Below are positions 24,986 through 38,040 of a stretch of DNA of 64,000 nucleotides, piece after piece. This stretch comes from Puffinus mauretanicus (Eukaryota > Chordata > Aves > Procellariiformes > Procellariidae): NCBI GenBank assembly GCA_023333565.1, contig JAJKFH010002198.1, positions 2,728,001 through 2,792,000 on the forward strand, in the 5' to 3' direction. Position 1 is the first letter of the stretch, and every line of letters begins with the position of its first letter. Under the pieces are notes generated by a model. It was not told the DNA's origin. It did not search any database and was given only the letters and a program-made list of their open reading frames with translations. A program made the translations under genes and the position numbers.

Positions 24986-27170
24986 CATAGGGCTTCAAGC
25001 TGTTAGCTGAAAAAGGCCTGAAATTCTCTTGAGTTTGTGAGTTCCTCTGGCAGGTGTCATCCTCAATACCCAGGGAGAAGCCAGTCTCTCCCAAGTTCTG
25101 TATTTTTTGCCCTTATTCATTAGGGCAAAGTTTGCTCTTTTTCTCTCTTGCATGCCTTATTGTTTACAAAAAAGAAACAAATTGCCATTGATTATCAACA
25201 TTTCTTACACGTTTGGGGGAGACAAATTATATCTTCATACCTTTTTATACAACTCCTCTTTCTTTAATCTGTTAAACTGTGGAAAAGTAGGCTGGCTTTT
25301 CGAATATCTGAACTATGTAAACAAGATGTTATTTCCACTGGAAGACTAATAGTGTCTTTGTGTTAGAGAGAGAGGTATATAATAAAATGGATGATGATTA
25401 TGGGCTTGAATAGGTCAGGAGCAATGGACTATTAATGGGTTTTATGCCAGATGTAATTTTTAAGCAGCCAGCCATATCTGGAGGCACTCTCTAGCACTTC
25501 TGTTCCAATCTGTTGAAAGTGCATCCATCATCAGATAAAATTGTTATAACACCGCATGCCTGTTCTTCCCATTTACCCCAAAGCAAAGAAGAGACAACTA
25601 GTAAATCATATAGAAACCCAGTAGTATTGATGTAACTCCTTAAATGCTGACAGTCTGAAGCATTCAGAAGCCACATTGCTGTCCTTCAGCACAACAGAAA
25701 GTGAGCTCAGTCAATACTTAAAAATGGAAACCATTCTGAACAATTCTTTGCTGGCAATGTTTAAGGTCAGTTCACATCTTACAGTTATGAATCCTACAAG
25801 TTGTTTTAGTGAGAAAATTTTAAAATAAAAACATCTTTTATTTTTTATTGAGGTACTCCTTCCAGCTGAAAGACCAAGAACATGCTGCTAATATATCTGA
25901 TTTCCAGTATTGTTCCATTACCTTAGAGGAAAAAATTCTGCAAAACTCTGATTTCTGTTCTTTGGTACAAACAACAATACTTGTTATTTCTTCAGCAGCT
26001 TTCCTCTGAATGCATCTAAATACGTATTAAAGACACCTTGTGCTTCATATCACCAGGGAAAAACACTTCTATCATGCTTTATTTTTAAAAGCTGAGACAC
26101 TGAGGCCACAGGTTTTGGAGCTGAACGCCTACAGATTGACAGCTGAAATACATGGCCCAGTCTTCAGAACGATTAGCAGGAGACTGATACTGAATGCAAA
26201 GGGAGTTCAACACCCCTTATGACAAGCTCAATTTTAGATACTTTGGCTATCTAGCATTAGATAACTAATGTAAACACACTTTCAGAGTTAGTGAGTAAGC
26301 GGAGAATCTCAGGCTCATGCTCTGTAATTTTCTTATACAGTCTGAGATGTCTTGAAGTACAATACATGAACTCACTAAGAAAACAGTTTCAATATTTTAA
26401 ACATAAATAATAGGGACAACTCAATCCACCATCATTTCCGTCTCCTGATGTATTGAAACTCACGGTATCATTTCAGAACTAAAGCTGGAGCAGCAGGAAG
26501 AGGGGAGGAAAAGAGGCTTCTCGTGCCAGCTAATACGTTCTGTTTCCTACAAATTTAGTCTTATGCCACCTAAATTGTCTCTGCTATCGCAATAATGCAG
26601 CTTCTCCCCATACTGCATAGGTCTCCATCCTATACAGTAACTCAGTCAATCTCTCCTGCTCCTTGCCCCACCCAGCAGCATCTCCAGTTTCTTCTCAGGT
26701 CCCCCAGGTTTCAGGAGCAAGAGCCAGCAAACCCCGTCGTTAGGAAACCAAGCTAAATATAAATCTAATGTGATAGCTGCTCAGTTAGAACAATAAGGTG
26801 CAAACCGACAAATGGGATATCCCAGACAGTACAATTCTTTTACCTTTTTCTGGTTTCCAGAGAGCTTCTCCTAGGAAGATATCCAGATCACAAATAGCAA
26901 CGCAAAATAAACAAATATACAGGAAATGCTATACTGCAATAGGCAGCCTGGACAGAAATAACGAGAAAAAAAAATGGCCAGGGAAATAGAATTATTCACT
27001 ACGTGACAACCTGTCAGAGTCAGGGGGCGATACACTATCAATGCTATTCATGATTTATCTGACCTCTTAACAAGGGAAATGGGCTACAAGTCAAATCAGA
27101 TGTTCATTTTCCCCTAAATGCAGGGAACACAGGAAGCTTCATAAATTTATTGGTTCTGATCTTCCACAGA

Positions 27171-27195
27171 GTCATGGTTTAACCCCAGCTGGCAA
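27171..27195 (-). mobile_element. Fragment of an LTR end, same family or a relative
   Basis: GTCATGGTTTAACCCCAGC followed by TGGCAA matches the left (U5-side) end of LTR copies 1 and 2 on the plus strand. It is even closer to copy 4, whose reverse complement carries GTTTAACCCTAGCCGGCAA. Similarity stops after about 25 bp. It may be a truncated LTR or a chance match; no second boundary is visible. Confidence 0.35.
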
Positions 27196-28226
27196 AAGGT
27201 CTAAAAAATGAAGGTCAATCTTTCAGAACTGCTGTTTTTCAGAAAACAATAGACTTTTCTTCATGTCAAAAACCAAGTCTTTTTTGAATCATTATAGATT
27301 AACACGGCTTCAGAAAAACTGGGGGAGGGTAGGCAGCAGTAAAAAGAAGTGTGTTGCTAGGAAAGGAAAAAGGTGAGGTTTGGTAATTATGTCATGTTCT
27401 TATTTTCTGTTCTAGGGAGAAAATGATATTTTGAGTAATAAACTGAATTATTAAAAAGAGCATATTGATTCAGCCTGCCAAAAAGACACTGCAATATTCA
27501 TTTTTCATTAACAGCTTTTTTAATATGCTGTGTGATGTATCCCAGCAAAGGTGTTTATCAAATCAGTGCCAATGTGGGGGATTTTAATAAGGCAAGCCTT
27601 TAGTATCTCATAGATTACATCCATTTCTTATCTAGTACCTCAGCCAATTTGAGTCTCAGATCCCAAAACAATCTGCCTCCAGCTGTTATCCAAATTTGTC
27701 CTTGTAAAAGGCTTTCATCGATCCTGAAAAATTGTGAAAAATAAGTGAAAAAAGTGTCATACCACAAGGATAGACATGGTGAGGACTAGAGAAAAAGGCA
27801 TATTTGTAGCACACATAAGGTAGGCCTTTCCTTAGCAAAGTCCTCATGCAGATATCGATATCTTTTACTTTAACTGTAAGCACATGCTCAAATTCCAGTC
27901 ACTTCAGCAGGACTTTACAAGCTACTTACAGTTAATAATTGCTGAAATATTTTTCAGAACACAACTGATTTTAACCATATGCCCCAGTGTTTTACCTGAA
28001 TCAGGACTGTAGTGCCTCTGCGTGTTGGTAAAGTAAATGTTAAAGTAAATACCACCGGCTATGGCTTTCCATTTTATCAAATTGAAGCCATGGTAGCCAA
28101 AATATGAAAAGAAATAGCCTTTTTTTTTCCCCCATGAAACACAGATAATTCCTCCATCCAGCTTCAAGTGCAGGATTAAGGGCTGCATGTTTTCAGCTGC
28201 TAATAATTCTAGCAGGGTAATGACTT

Positions 28227-28364
28227 TGTCTATCCATCCCCTGTCAAGATGGCTTTCCATGCAATGAAGCATTGCTTCCCTGCCTTTGTTTTACATGTCT
28301 ATCCATCCCCTGTCAAGATGGCTTTCTGTGCTATGAAGCATTGTTTCTCTGCCTTTGTTTTACA
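28227..28364. repeat. 69-bp tandem duplication
   Basis: Unit 1 (28227-28295) and unit 2 (28296-28364) both begin TGTCTATCCATCCCCTGTCA and end TGCCTTTGTTTTACA. They differ at five positions (64 of 69 identical), clustered around the middle of the unit. The next bases, TGTATGC, begin like a third unit and then diverge. It is a local duplication old enough to have gathered substitutions. Confidence 0.92.
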
Positions 28365-30566
28365 TGTATGCTTTTTTACATGAACTAAGTAAACTAAAAC
28401 TTGGAGCATTTTCCATGTGTTCATTTCCTTTATTCTCACCAAGAACTTCACCCAAGTCTTGCAAGCCATGGAGCCACACTCGCTATCACAATAAAATTCC
28501 TGCTTTTTTAAAAGAAGTTAAAATTAAATTAAGGCTGACAACTTCCTCTATAATAGAATATTACTAATTGCAAATACATGCTGATTGCAGCTGGATATCA
28601 TCTCCTCTCTCCTTTATATCACACAATGACACAGTGAGTTCGTCTTTTGGCAGGGAGCAAAAGTGTTGATTTTGCACTTTGGGAGGAAGGGAAAGGGACA
28701 AAAATTGCATGTGAAAAGATAGCTCACAGCATGGATTTCTCTTGCTGGGAAGAAGAATCCCCCTATCTCCACCAAAGGAAAGTCCAACCTATGTAATTAT
28801 TAATCAAGCTGAGCTCACTGGCGATACTGGCAAGAGTAAAGGGTCATGGAAAAAGGACATTGAGCAAAAGTATTAAAATAGAAAAGAAACCCCATACTCA
28901 AAAAAGTCAGTTTTAAGGATGACTGTGCTGTGCAGATCTGCTTTTTTTCTGTTTATGTACTGTTGTGGTCTTTATTTACATTATCATACTACTTTTCCCC
29001 CTAAGACTTCTTTGCATTCCTTAGTGCACTCCAAGGATGATACTCACACAGTGAGCAGCTATTAAGTATTTTGTTTAGTCCTGGTGGTTCAATGCATTGT
29101 ATTTGAGCCCTTCTCCTTATACAGAAGTATTCACCATGAGTTTTCCAGAGGTAATCCCATATATCATTATTTTTGTTATCTTTGGAGATTTCAGCTGCAA
29201 AGGTCTAACAATTGTCTTGTAGGCATAAATCAACTCCAATTTAGGGTTTCATGGCCTGGGTTGGCTTTGCAAGGCCATTTTCTGACAAATTTCACACCAC
29301 TTCTCCAAATCACTGTATCTCAGGGAATCCTTTTTGGATGGAAAGGTATTTCTCTATATCATTCTTCTCTGACATAGCTGAATATTTAAAAAATACTTTC
29401 ATAGCCTGCCTAGTTTCAGATCAAACAGCTGAAATCTTGCTAAATAATATACTCCAAAATAACACGTGAACACAGTACATGGTGTACAATAAAGGTTGCC
29501 TACTTCTTATTGTAACACTACTTCTTGCAAGGAATGATTGGTGATTAATAACTGTATTCTTCCACAGGACTGTGGCTAACATCTTAGAAAAATGTTATTA
29601 TTGCATTCCACCGTACTGTATTTCTTCATTCAGTATGAAGTCAGTGTGATCAGCTGGTACATTGTTTTGTCTTTCAGATGACATTTGAAATTAACTTCCT
29701 CATCATTGTTGGTCATTAAAGAACATGTAAAGATATCTTCATTTTTGAAGGAAACTTTTTAATCTTTTTCTCTGATCCAAAGCTTCCTCCTCTATGGGAC
29801 TTGACATAACTTTATTCTTCCAGCATTGAATGGCTTCTTTCTGGGGGGAAAATTCCTTTAAAGGTATTCTGGTTTAACCATTTTCCTCTGAGTTTCTCTT
29901 TCATTTAACAGTTGGAACTGAAGATTTTTAATGTTGGGTTTTTATTATTCTTTTAAAAATCTATTCCCAGAGAGTTATGCAGAGCTGCTGCTTCCATACA
30001 GAAATTAAAATACTTGTCTTTTGAAGCAGTACACTCTTTATGGTATTGTTCATGAGACATTGCTTAGAGCTAGCCAAAATTTTGTAAAGAATCTTTTCCA
30101 TTGAAACATGCTGTTTCTTAAAGGCCAGAAAGTACATACATTTCAACATAGATTTAAATAGTTTCTAGCTGAAGTTTTCCAAATTCCTCTATGAATATAA
30201 CACTGAGTGAAAACCTGATTTGTTTGTTAGAAAAAAGATGTTCCAGCACAATTTTTTCTGCAAAACATTCTGGAGGTTCTGGTTTCACTCCAAGGCAGAA
30301 CAAAAAGACATTTTTAAACTTCAGAAGGTATCACAAAATGGAGCAGTTCTCCCACAGTCAACTCCAATGACTTACCATCTGGGGAAAAAAAACATCAGGC
30401 ACCCATTCTAAAGAAAAAGCACTTATCCCTTCAAAATGTTTTGTGAGAAACATAGACCCAATGAGAGAGAGCTACAAACTGTTTTGTGGATTAGGCTTCA
30501 CAGGATTACAGGGGGACTAAAGATGAACACACAAGGAAAAAAAAGAAGCAAAGAAAGCAAAAAAGG

Positions 30567-30606
30567 AGACTGAAAGCACAAGATCAAGACTGAAAGCACA
30601 AGCACA
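30567..30606. repeat. 20-bp tandem duplication
   Basis: AGACTGAAAGCACAAG occurs at 30567 and again at 30587, giving two adjacent 20-bp units that differ in the last four bases (ATCA versus CACA). It sits in a purine-rich stretch (30535-30606). Confidence 0.8.
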
Positions 30607-33109
30607 TGGATGACAAATGAAAACCAAACAGCTGCAGTGAGGCTGGATCTCCATATCCAAAAGCAATACATACTGAAAACCTCCCCATCAGACAATAAAG
30701 TTGATGTATCGCAGTGGCACAAGCGGGGCTGGAGTTTCAGCTGACGGGTGGCGTTTCACTGGGTCTGCACCTCTGGTTTGGCTCAGGCAGGGTCTGGTCC
30801 TGACTTGCTCTCCAGTCTCTCTGCAAGGTTAGAGCCTGACAGTGTTAAAGTGGGTGAACCAAGCTTCGTGATCAGAAAGGGTGTCAGCAGGAAAATATCC
30901 AAAAGATGATGTAAGGGAGATAATCTATACATACACCCGCACATCGCTGTATTTATCTGTGTGTCTTTCTACATTACTCTGCTTTGCAGAAACTTAGCCT
31001 TTCTTCTTTTCAAAGTTTCAACATTTGAAGTTAAATAAATAAATCCTCTTTTTTTTTTTTTGTCTGTTGTAATATCTGAGGTAAGTTAATACAGTGATGC
31101 CTTTCCTGCATCCATGCATTTTGTGGCCATGATGAAGGCACCAGAAAAAGAAAACAATTTGTTCTTTCAACACAGTCCAATGTCCCTGGTAAAAAATAGA
31201 ACACTGAAAAAGAAATCGTACCAGAAATCCACTGGTGAAAGATTGGGGCTCTAATTGCTGTGGCTAAACAGGCAATTCTGCCTTCAGTAAATTCACTGTA
31301 ACACCTACAAACCCTTTAGCAGTTATATATATGCAATTAAAAATAGATTTGTGATCTGGTGCTTTGTGCTTTAAATAAAACAACATACTCATAGCACTGC
31401 TATTTAAACATTTAGCATTTCCAAAAAGGAGATAAATACTTTTCCTTAAATACACATGTTCTTAACAAAAGTCCCACAGGTCAGATATTCTGAGCAATTA
31501 ATGAGAAGGTAGGAGACAATATTTTTTTCTCTATATCTAAACATATCTCTGTGGTAGTTAATTACCATCAAGCAGTTTACTGCTTCCCAGAAAAGGCTAT
31601 AAATCTTTTCCTATTGAAATCAATGCCAAAGCCCTCCTGTGTTTGCAAGTGGTCCATGCTTGGAATCAGTGAATATGTGCAATCAGGCAGTTAACAAAAT
31701 TCAGGTTTTCTGGATGCCTGTGGAATAACTGCTGGTTCCCTTACACTTAACTGAACTAAGAAGCATTTTAACAGTCTGAACATGAGCATGAATATCATGA
31801 ATATGTGTGTATGGGAAACAAGATACTTATTTGTGTTAGTAGAATCACCAGAAGATTCTTATTAAATAGGATCCAAGATCTTGATATTTCATGGGCCTCT
31901 GAATAGCCAGAGTACATGCATAAAAATAATACATACATAACACATACAGGGGGAAAATCAGTCCTTTAGATTCCTGTTATTTAATTAATGACTTAATGTC
32001 AGCTAGTTCCTTCCTAAAGAAATAAAATATTAATAATAATTGAAAAAGAAACTAGATTTAGTTGGAGACAGCTTGGGTGAGAAAAGTCAGTGGTAGAGGA
32101 AAATACTTAAATTGTGAGGATTACTCGGTTAGAAAGCACAGACTTTCTGGCATCTGTAAATATTGAGTACAGACTTGGAACCCTGAGAAAAAAAAAATTC
32201 TTTTTTCATAGACACAGGTGCCAGCCTACCAAAAAAATTAAGCAAAAAAAAAAAAGCCTTCTGTTTTCACAGTCCATGCTTAATTAACATTTAATTTTGG
32301 ATGAATCTCAGTGATCACTTTATCTGCATTCCTAACCAGATGAGTAGGGTATTATATATACAACCGTTCTCCTTCTATTCCTCTTTTTTTATCAGTTCTG
32401 AACTTTACAACATATAGTCACCTCCAGTTATTGAACATGTGCCATTTCTTCCTATCGGAGAAAAGTTGATATTGCCTTGTATTTCTGGGTGGGCATTCAT
32501 GCTTAAAAAAGTATTATTTAAATAACTTTCAGAAATTTTCTTTTGTGACAATGACTTCTTTGAGTCTGAGTCCTCTGTTTAGTTGTAGAGAATGCTCCAG
32601 AGTGCATGGGTATGAAATTGATATTGTGAGCCTTATAGGGAAAAAAATTCCCTTAACAAAAGCCTCACAAAACCCAAACTGATAGTGTCCTCTCAGGATA
32701 ATTACCTGGTTGCGTGTGGTGACTGATTCATGCAGATTCCTTTTTTTTCTTCCTCAGGACATGTATATTAGAGCAATATTAACAACATAAATATACTTTT
32801 TATCCTACTACAGTCCTTTTCAATCCCTTAATTTCCATAGAAACCCCATTAAAGTAGTTTTAGAGTCAGTATTTAGATAACAGATTTTTGCTTCTGAAAT
32901 TGATGTGTGCAATTTTATCTCTAGAGCTTAAATAATACTATTTCGAATCAGTCTGTTTCTAATATCTCAGAATCTGCAGAACTATCAGACAGTCAGGAGC
33001 TCATAACACGTGCTTATCAGGATTAAAAAGATAAATTATTGGGTTAATTTCTTAAATTTCAGACAAATAGTACCAACAAATTAAATATATGACTAGATAT
33101 TTGTTCAAC

Positions 33110-33410
33110 AGCCAGCCCGCTGAGGAAGGTCCCTAACATAGCAAGAAGTCGGTATAGGCCAGAAAATTTCAAGGCAGCTAGACTGAAACAGGATGGATAT
33201 TGCGAGCCACCGGCAGAGTGCAAGATGAATAAGGATATACGCTACAAGTGAACCAAGACACTACCCTCACATCTGGAGCAGCCACCACGTTGCACGGCTG
33301 AGCGCTGCTACCGGGTTCTGCTTTGGCACAACGTGTGAGGAAGAAGCAGAGAAAGAAGCGCGGGCCGTCTTGCCCGTCCTTTGTGCAGCCTTATCTCCAG
33401 GGAACGCCAA
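33110..33410. other. CpG-dense patch of unknown origin
   Basis: I count about 15 CpG dinucleotides in 300 bp, including GAAGCGCGGGCCG near 33353, in a window where most 300-bp stretches have only a few. It could be the exon or promoter of a non-coding RNA, a fairly young retroelement piece whose CpGs have not yet decayed, or a regulatory CpG cluster. I do not recognise a transposon consensus, and there is no clear TG...CA boundary or target-site duplication. Confidence 0.5.
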
Positions 33411-33860
33411 CAGCAGAGATTGTACTTAGAGCACAGATGGTTTTCCCGAATGTGGCCCTTGCTCTGCTCATTTTGCACAAACAAAATGAGCTCAGACTCA
33501 ACAAAAAGACCTGTTCCCTGTTGCCAGTCCAAGCTCCCTTCCTCTCCAAAGCCTGTGCTCTCCTCCTCTGAGAGGAAGACAAGTCATTTCACTCTGCGTC
33601 TTGAAGGTACAGATGAGGCTGCAGAGCAAAATGCTTTTTCTAGCAGCCTGCTCCAAGAACATTTCAGAAGGGATCCTCACCAGTTTGGGCAGATGGCTAA
33701 AGTCCCTTTCAGCTGGGAAGGGAACTGCTCTTTGCCACAGCAGATGAGTTTCTCTCTGGATGCTTATAGCAAGGGGCACTGCCTGGTCTTCCACAGGCAC
33801 TTACGGACAGGGCTGCCTGAGTTTTCCCCACTCCTCAAAAGACAGGTATTCCTCCACTAG
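33381..33860 (+). other. Longest open frame in the window (159 codons), coding status unsupported
   Basis: The frame starts at an ATG inside the GC-rich patch and runs to a stop at 33858-33860. The product is rich in S, R, Q and L, with several C near the start. I see no signal peptide, membrane segment, zinc-finger spacing or known domain. Other frames overlap it on both strands (33323-33571 plus; 33391-33582 and 33498-33800 minus), the usual result of GC-rich DNA with few stop codons. A weak donor-like CAG-GTATTC lies at 33844-33852. It may be an exon of a lncRNA or a chance frame. Confidence 0.15.
33466..33491. repeat. Perfect inverted repeat, 10-bp arms, 6-base loop
   Basis: GCTCATTTTG (33466-33475) is followed by CACAAA and then CAAAATGAGC (33482-33491), an exact reverse complement. 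It lies at the edge of the CpG-dense patch. A transcript from either strand would form a short hairpin; the stem is too short for a typical microRNA precursor. Confidence 0.85.
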
Positions 33861-36784
33861 CTGGAGGACAAGAAACACACCATGCTGAAATGTCACCCCC
33901 CTGGGAAGCACCAAAGAACTGCACAGACAATAGAAGACTGAGGATCCCTCTGATGTCTACATTACTGCAGACACACTTTTATTCTGCCCCAGCTATCAAG
34001 CACAATGGAAGAGAAAAAAATGGCCATAGGTTGAACACAGACCACCAGAGGCTGAACTTACACCACATCAGAGACACTGTAATATAAGATCAGCAATAGA
34101 GGGCTCTTCTTTACCTACCCTGTCAGCTACCAGCTGCCAGCTCCCTCCTTCCACACACCCTACACAGGAACTTTTCAGGTGACCACAAGACCTCTCTTTC
34201 TGTTCTTTCAGCACGGGCACATTACTTGAAGCTTTCACTGAGGCCAAATGAGGAGCGTGTCAATCTGAGCATCACATACAGATCAGAAGAATCTGGTACA
34301 GCCGTCAGTGAAATGGAAGCAGGCATGGACTGACCTCTGGGAGTCCATGGAGCAAGCGCCTGTTAAAAGGAGATGGGCTTATGAACGGCTTATGAGGGGA
34401 GGGCGATAGGATTGGTAACCTCACTCTGAATCAGCCAGAGTCGGGTAAGATCACATAGAAATGCATAGTACCAGTATTGAAGCAGCAGAGAACAACACAG
34501 CTCTTTTAGCTGTAATTTCAGGGAAGCTGAGAATGAGAAGACACAGCATATGTCTTTTCAGCCTCCTTTGCCCTTACCACCTGTTCAGGCCTTGGCATGA
34601 CATAGCACGAGTTGGACCAAACCTCATGGGTTCTTGCCCAAATATTTCTCCAGCCTACTTCCACAATTACCACATTTTTCCTCTCTTCATTCACCTTCTG
34701 CTTCTTCATGGCTGAATTCAGGTTTTTACCTGGTTCTTGTCCTTCTGTCCAGCATGTTGTAGCAAAGACTCCCCAAGATTGCCAGCACAGGATGACAGCC
34801 AGGCCCCCAAGGCTTTAAACAGAAACATAAATGTCACTTACAAGTCACAACAGGAGTGTAACATAGAGAGCTGGGCAGACCTAGTTTTAGGGCACAACAG
34901 ACAGACCAAAGAACAAATATCCAAAGAGTGGGAAACAGCCTGTACATGATAAAAGTACAAAGGAGATAAAAATAACAGCAACAGCCCCTCTGAGAATGAG
35001 GACAAAAGAAAAAGAGATAGGAAATGTTACCCTCAGCCGAGGATGCCGTGCTGCTCGTTGCTACTATCTACATGCCAGAAGTCCTTAACTCACCTTTGAG
35101 AGGAGAAAAAGAACTGCTTTTTTGATTTGCCACTCATCACATTTTGCCACGTTAGACTCAGAAATCATATACAAAAGTAACAACATTTACTTTATAAACG
35201 AGGTTAAGTAAGTCAGAACTTTAAGGAGGAGTGTATGCATGTTTGTGCTTTCTGCTTCAACCTTTAGACACAGCACGGCAGCGGAGGCTGCAGCACTAAA
35301 GAGTAAACCTGGATGCAGCATTGTTACTTGCCTACTCCATAACTTCACATTAATGTTTCCACCAAATCCTATCACTGTTTAATCTCTCCTGATGAATATG
35401 CTAATGTCATCTAAATTCTGATTGCTAACCTGTCTGCCTCTCTATGCCCATTCTCCACTCATGTGGAGACACAAAGACTCAGGCTATCACTCACCTGTGA
35501 TCCTCAGCTCTGCTTGATGCACCTGGCTCCTGAGCAGCCTGCACAGGCACTTTACGGTCTGATCCCACAGAAAGCATCGTAGCAAGCACAGGCTGACATT
35601 AGATGATTGGCATGGGGACATGAATGACCACAGGGCCTGGATGATGAAGTTAATGGAGGCAGGGGGAGAAGAGAAGGTGAGACTCCTGTGCATGTGTAAG
35701 ACGGGCACTTTGCACAGGAAGGGAACTTCTAGTACACGAACGCAAAGTACACTTTGAGATACAAGGTAGGTGCCACAGCTGAGGGTGGAGGGAATGGCAC
35801 AACTTAAGGAATGAGATGTTAGCTGCTTAAGTCCCGTATGGAACATGAATCCTACCCTAATAGTGCTAGAAAACTACCATATGTTTTATTTTAGTGCATT
35901 TTGTAGTTGTCATTTTAGTTTCCTCCAGGGCTTGGCTTAACTTTCCAAGCCAATTCCGTCTTCACATACAATAGTGCTCCACCTGGGAATACATTAATGT
36001 GTTTCCTATTTGACCACAATTGAATTTGGCAATGTACTTAATGTGAAATGCTGGGGAACAAAGAATTAAAAACCTTGAAATATTGCACTTTTAGACATGT
36101 ACAATCATGACACAGAAGAAACATTTTAATGTTTTTAAATATATTTTCAGATATCTTTTTCTCATAAAAATATTCAAACTAATTTTACTGTTATGCCTGG
36201 AGAGTACTATATGTTTACAGTAGACTTATCACAGTGTAACTAATAACATGTTTTCATTTTCATTTGTCACATGACAATACTAAGTTTTATACCCAGTGTT
36301 ATACTTATTGCACAAAACTGTAGTGGTAGCCATAGTGGCATGACAGAGTCTATAAAGATTCCAGTTATGAATTAAATATAATTTCCCTTATGTTTTCTAC
36401 ATTAAGCTGCATTTCACTTTGTTCTTTAATGAACTTAATTATTCATTCAAAGCCATATGTTTGGACTAGCATATAACTCATATTTCAAAAAAGCTCTACA
36501 ATAGTAAGATATGGCTGTAGATAATAGGTCCTATCACCCAAACATCTTACATTTTTAAAACCCCTTGGTAAGCTAACAGTTTACAATAGTTTTGAAATTG
36601 AATCTTACAAACTGACATCCATCAAGTTGCCTTTTTCCCCACCTTCTTTTGTGTTTTTCCCCTACTGCTAAAGTCAAAACAAAAAGTTAAAACAGAGTCC
36701 AATCTGACAACAGAAAGAGCAGTTTAGCCAAATTTATGTTCCTGATATTTTTTCATATGTAAATATATATTTATATTTATGTAT

Positions 36785-36799
36785 ACACACACACACACA
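36785..36799. repeat. (AC)n microsatellite, about 7-8 units
   Basis: An uninterrupted AC run preceded by ATATATTTATATTTATGTAT, an AT-rich alternating stretch. It is short; potentially length-variable. Confidence 0.85.
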
Positions 36800-37943
36800 G
36801 AGGTATGAATGCTTGTATATCCAAAGGCAATTTCATCCGTAATGAATGCCAGGTAAGCTATTTATCCATCGTTTAATTTTCTATACTTAAATCAGAACCA
36901 CATATAAGAAACGAATCTGAATTTAGTTACTGATTTAGCTCCATCTTTTTCCCCTCTTGTGTTTTTCTAAACAAAGCCTTTATAGGAGCCACATTTCTGG
37001 ACTGAAGGAGAAAGGATGGCAGGGGAGGGAGGAGGATTCCGTGATTGTCCCACTCTCAAAGAAGAGTTGAAGACAGAAGAAGCAGGAATTAATATTACCA
37101 GAAGAAACCCTGCACTGCCCCCTCCCTTGTACCACTAGACTTCATAAAGCCACAGTATAAACTGGTTTAAAAGAGGCTAAAACAGGACTCAGCCGCCATT
37201 GGGTTATTACAGCCCTGCTTATACAACGTAATAAATCAACAGACCAAACAGTATTTAGCTCATCCAGAAAACCTTCCAGACGGGATATATGACCTGTAGC
37301 TCCACAAAGATACAGAACAATTTCCTCAAAATGAAGCGTTTAATCTTCAAAAGAGGAACTAAACATAGAAAAGAAAATAGGCCAGATTTACAGTCAGAAT
37401 TATTTTCTCTTTTCACCTCTCAAGACCATAAGTCAAACTAGTTTACTGCTCCCAGTACAACAGATATAAAATTTCAAAGGTGTCAAGTCCTACACCAGCA
37501 GGTGCAAGCTGAAAAGATGTTGAAATTAGAAGAGTTTGAGCAAACAAGGGACAAAATTTCAGTAACAACAGGTATTTCTATGGACTCTGCAAAATGTTTG
37601 AGGATTTTTTAAAAGTGTATAACTAAGTTGATTGAGTCTCAATGTCATTTAACATTCACAAAGTCAGGTGTTATAAAGATAAAATCAAATTTTTGATCCA
37701 CTTTAACTACAGAGTGACTACTGCTCGCTGCTTTAGAGTCAAAATCTGTGCTTCCACCTGCCTGGCAGCTCTCAGCACCATTTCCTCACCTCCATCCATG
37801 TGTATATGTCTAGTATTTATGAATGTTATTGCCTTACTGTAGGGACCTGGTTTGTTTGTTGGTTTTTTTTAAATAAAGCACTGATCTGTCCTATGAACAC
37901 ATCAGCAGAAATGTGTTCTGCCATTGCATGCCCTGCAGTGGTT

Positions 37944-38040
37944 TCCCCAGCGGGTGCCGCAAGCGGCAGTACAGTGGGGACGGGCAGCAATGTTCTACTG
38001 GGACCCGACGTTACATCAGCCAACGGGCAAATCACACCGT
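37944..38040. other. Small CpG-enriched patch
   Basis: About nine CpGs occur in 100 bp (CCAGCGGG, GCCGCAAGCGG, GGACGGG, CCCGACG, CAACGGG, CACCGTG) inside AT-rich DNA. The frame at 37800-38042 passes through it with an alanine/glycine/serine-rich end, but there is no recognisable product. Confidence 0.4.

Larger units (their letters stand above)
24144..27170. other. Non-coding, AT-rich DNA with a possible regulatory cluster
   Basis: No gene found. The stretch holds a MIR-like relic (24785-24875) and a motif cluster at about 24900-24985, listed separately. The remaining frames (for example 25107-25349 plus and 25491-25676 minus) are short and unrecognisable. Confidence 0.65.
27196..33100. other. 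Non-coding, AT-rich unique DNA
   Basis: Contains a 69-bp tandem duplication (28227-28364), a 20-bp one (30567-30606) and some homopolymer runs (for example T near 31051-31062). The frame at 27922-28272 minus (116 codons) overlaps the duplication and has no recognisable domain. No gene is supported. Confidence 0.65.

Noticed and set aside
27922..28272. 116-codon frame on the minus strand
   Set aside because: Part of it is the 69-bp tandem duplication read antisense; no similarity to a protein family.
28227..28364. CRISPR-like repeat-spacer structure
   Set aside because: Only two adjacent long units with no spacers, in vertebrate-type DNA; it is a tandem duplication.
33466..33491. microRNA precursor
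   Set aside because: The stem is only 10 bp with a 6-base loop, and flanking bases do not extend the pairing.
35487..35846. 119-codon frame on the minus strand
   Set aside because: Cysteine/leucine/serine-rich with no recognisable family, no signal peptide and no supporting gene structure.
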